Shown here: one piece after another, positions 63,328-64,000 of the stretch
How positions within the stretch are numbered: position 1 is the first letter of the stretch
How the letters are laid out: the number at the start of each line of letters is the position of its first letter
Source: Leptospira kirschneri serovar Cynopteri str. 3522 CT
GTDB lineage: Bacteria; Spirochaetota; Leptospiria; Leptospirales; Leptospiraceae
Assembly: GCF_000243695.2 (NCBI RefSeq)
Contig: NZ_AHMN02000008.1
Location: 25,001 to 89,000 of the forward strand
DNA length: 64,000 bases
Direction of reading: 5' to 3'
Position numbers and translations under genes: made by a program
Notes under the pieces: generated by a model
What the model saw: the letters and a program-made list of their open reading frames with translations, nothing else
Told to the model about the DNA's origin: nothing
The model's database searches: none

Positions 63328-64000
63328 ATGAAATTTATCTCACTCAACTGTAACGGAATTCGTTCTTCCCTGGAAAAAGGACTGGCTGATTATATTCGGA
63401 ATATAAAACCGGATTTTATCTGTTTTCAAGAAACAAAGGCAAACCAAGACCAGGTCCCGCCTTCTCTCTGGGAAGAAGGAGGTTATACTCCGATTTTCCA
63501 CAGCGCCGAAAAAAAAGGATACAGTGGAGTTGCCGTTCTTTATAAAAAACCCCCGGAAAAAATCACAATCGGAATCGGAGACCCGTTTTTTGACAAAGAA
63601 GGAAGAAGTATCTATTTAGAATATTCTAACTTCGCGCTTTGGAATTTATACTTTCCCTCCGGAACCACTGGAGATGTACGCCAAGCAGCGAAGATGAAGT
63701 TCTTGGATCTATTTCAAAAAGAATCCTCTAAAAGGAGAAAAAAACAACCGAATATCATCGTATGTGGCGACGTAAATATTGCCCACACTCCTCAAGATAT
63801 TCATGATCCAAAAGGAAATGCAAAGAACAGCGGATTTTTACCCGAAGAAAGAGAATGGTTATCCGGATTTTTAAACAAAGGTTGGGTGGATACATTTCGA
63901 TATCTACATCCGGACAAACAGGAATATTCTTGGTGGACCTTTCGCGCGGGAGCCAGAGCCAAAAATAAGGGTTGGAGAATCGATTATTTTTTTGTTACAG
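63328..64000 (+). CDS. Exodeoxyribonuclease III / AP endonuclease (5' part)
   Basis: The reading frame opens with [19 protein letters not shown] and is cut by the window end after about 224 codons. The xthA/ExoA signatures are clear: [46 protein letters not shown] and the R-x-x-K-x-x-RIDYFF end motif. It repairs abasic sites in the cytoplasm. It is divergent from hisD. The last ~30-35 residues, with the final catalytic His, lie outside the window. Confidence 0.93.
   Translation, partial: MKFISLNCNGIRSSLEKGLADYIRNIKPDFICFQETKANQDQVPPSLWEEGGYTPIFHSAEKKGYSGVAVLYKKPPEKITIGIGDPFFDKEGRSIYLEYSNFALWNLYFPSGTTGDVRQAAKMKFLDLFQKESSKRRKKQPNIIVCGDVNIAHTPQDIHDPKGNAKNSGFLPEEREWLSGFLNKGWVDTFRYLHPDKQEYSWWTFRAGARAKNKGWRIDYFFVT

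Overview
The window is chromosomal DNA of a pathogenic Leptospira, most likely L. interrogans or a close relative. This rests on the AT-rich sequence, many relaxed-lipobox spirochaetal lipoproteins, a DUF1564 protein, leucine-rich-repeat genes, a giant spirochaete coiled-coil protein, a bacterial histone-fold protein, and the order mfd - lipL31 - uppP - lptD, which I recall from L. interrogans. No rRNA, tRNA, CRISPR array or intact insertion sequence was seen. Species assignment is inference; no search was run.

Layout. 1-0.9 kb: decayed LRR gene, IS3-family transposase tail and a short LRR lipoprotein-like gene, all minus strand. 1.1-8.5 kb: queG and a small hypothetical gene, then a minus-strand run of a 1137-residue coiled-coil protein, histone, map and a DUF350 membrane protein. 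8.7-15.5 kb: plus-strand methyltransferase, STAS protein, a GldA/F/G-type ABC system ending in a DUF4340 protein, and an ICMT-like membrane methyltransferase (possible lipid A methylase). 15.5-17.4 kb: gene-free repeats. 17.4-23 kb: envelope-type proteins, a SurA/PpiD-like protein coupled to a CheX-like phosphatase, a lipoprotein and a TPR pair. 23.2-24.7 kb: an FNR-type regulator followed by remnants of ccoI, ccoS and a TauE/SafE-like gene, a decayed cbb3-oxidase assembly locus. 24.7-31.6 kb: fapA-like DUF342 gene, TfoX-N protein, lipoprotein, RsbW-like kinase, Xer recombinase, TPR lipoprotein and an SGNH protein. 31.8-37.4 kb: DUF1564 gene, an MBOAT plus SGNH acylation pair and trxB, with the MBOAT-SGNH-trxB segment lying between inverted ~400-bp repeats. 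38.9-44.2 kb: two lipoproteins, then a divergent RCC1-repeat lipoprotein plus di-heme oxidoreductase pair; a perfect 7-1-7 Fur/PerR-type palindrome lies in the divergent gap. 45.8-48.5 kb: two alpha/beta hydrolases. 48.9-63.2 kb: a nearly gapless minus-strand run hisD - panC - mfd - lipL31 - uppP - lptD - sugar transferase - gatC - gatA - hisF, then the start of an exonuclease III gene on the plus strand.

The most unusual content is in the gaps. A 14-bp partly symmetric element, GTRGGAACTNNYAC, occurs at least 35 times, only in non-coding stretches and partly in arrays. It is built into a ~400-450 bp dispersed repeat with four substantial copies and one deletion derivative. A ~100-bp miniature inverted-repeat element has six copies, five of them flanked by 3-bp direct repeats. 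A second ~95-bp inverted-repeat element has two full copies and several halves, one of which sits at the point where the ccoI remnant ends. I found no well-formed, obviously new multi-gene defence or biosynthetic system; the repeat network, the FNR-linked gene decay and the histone locus are the best candidates for a second look.
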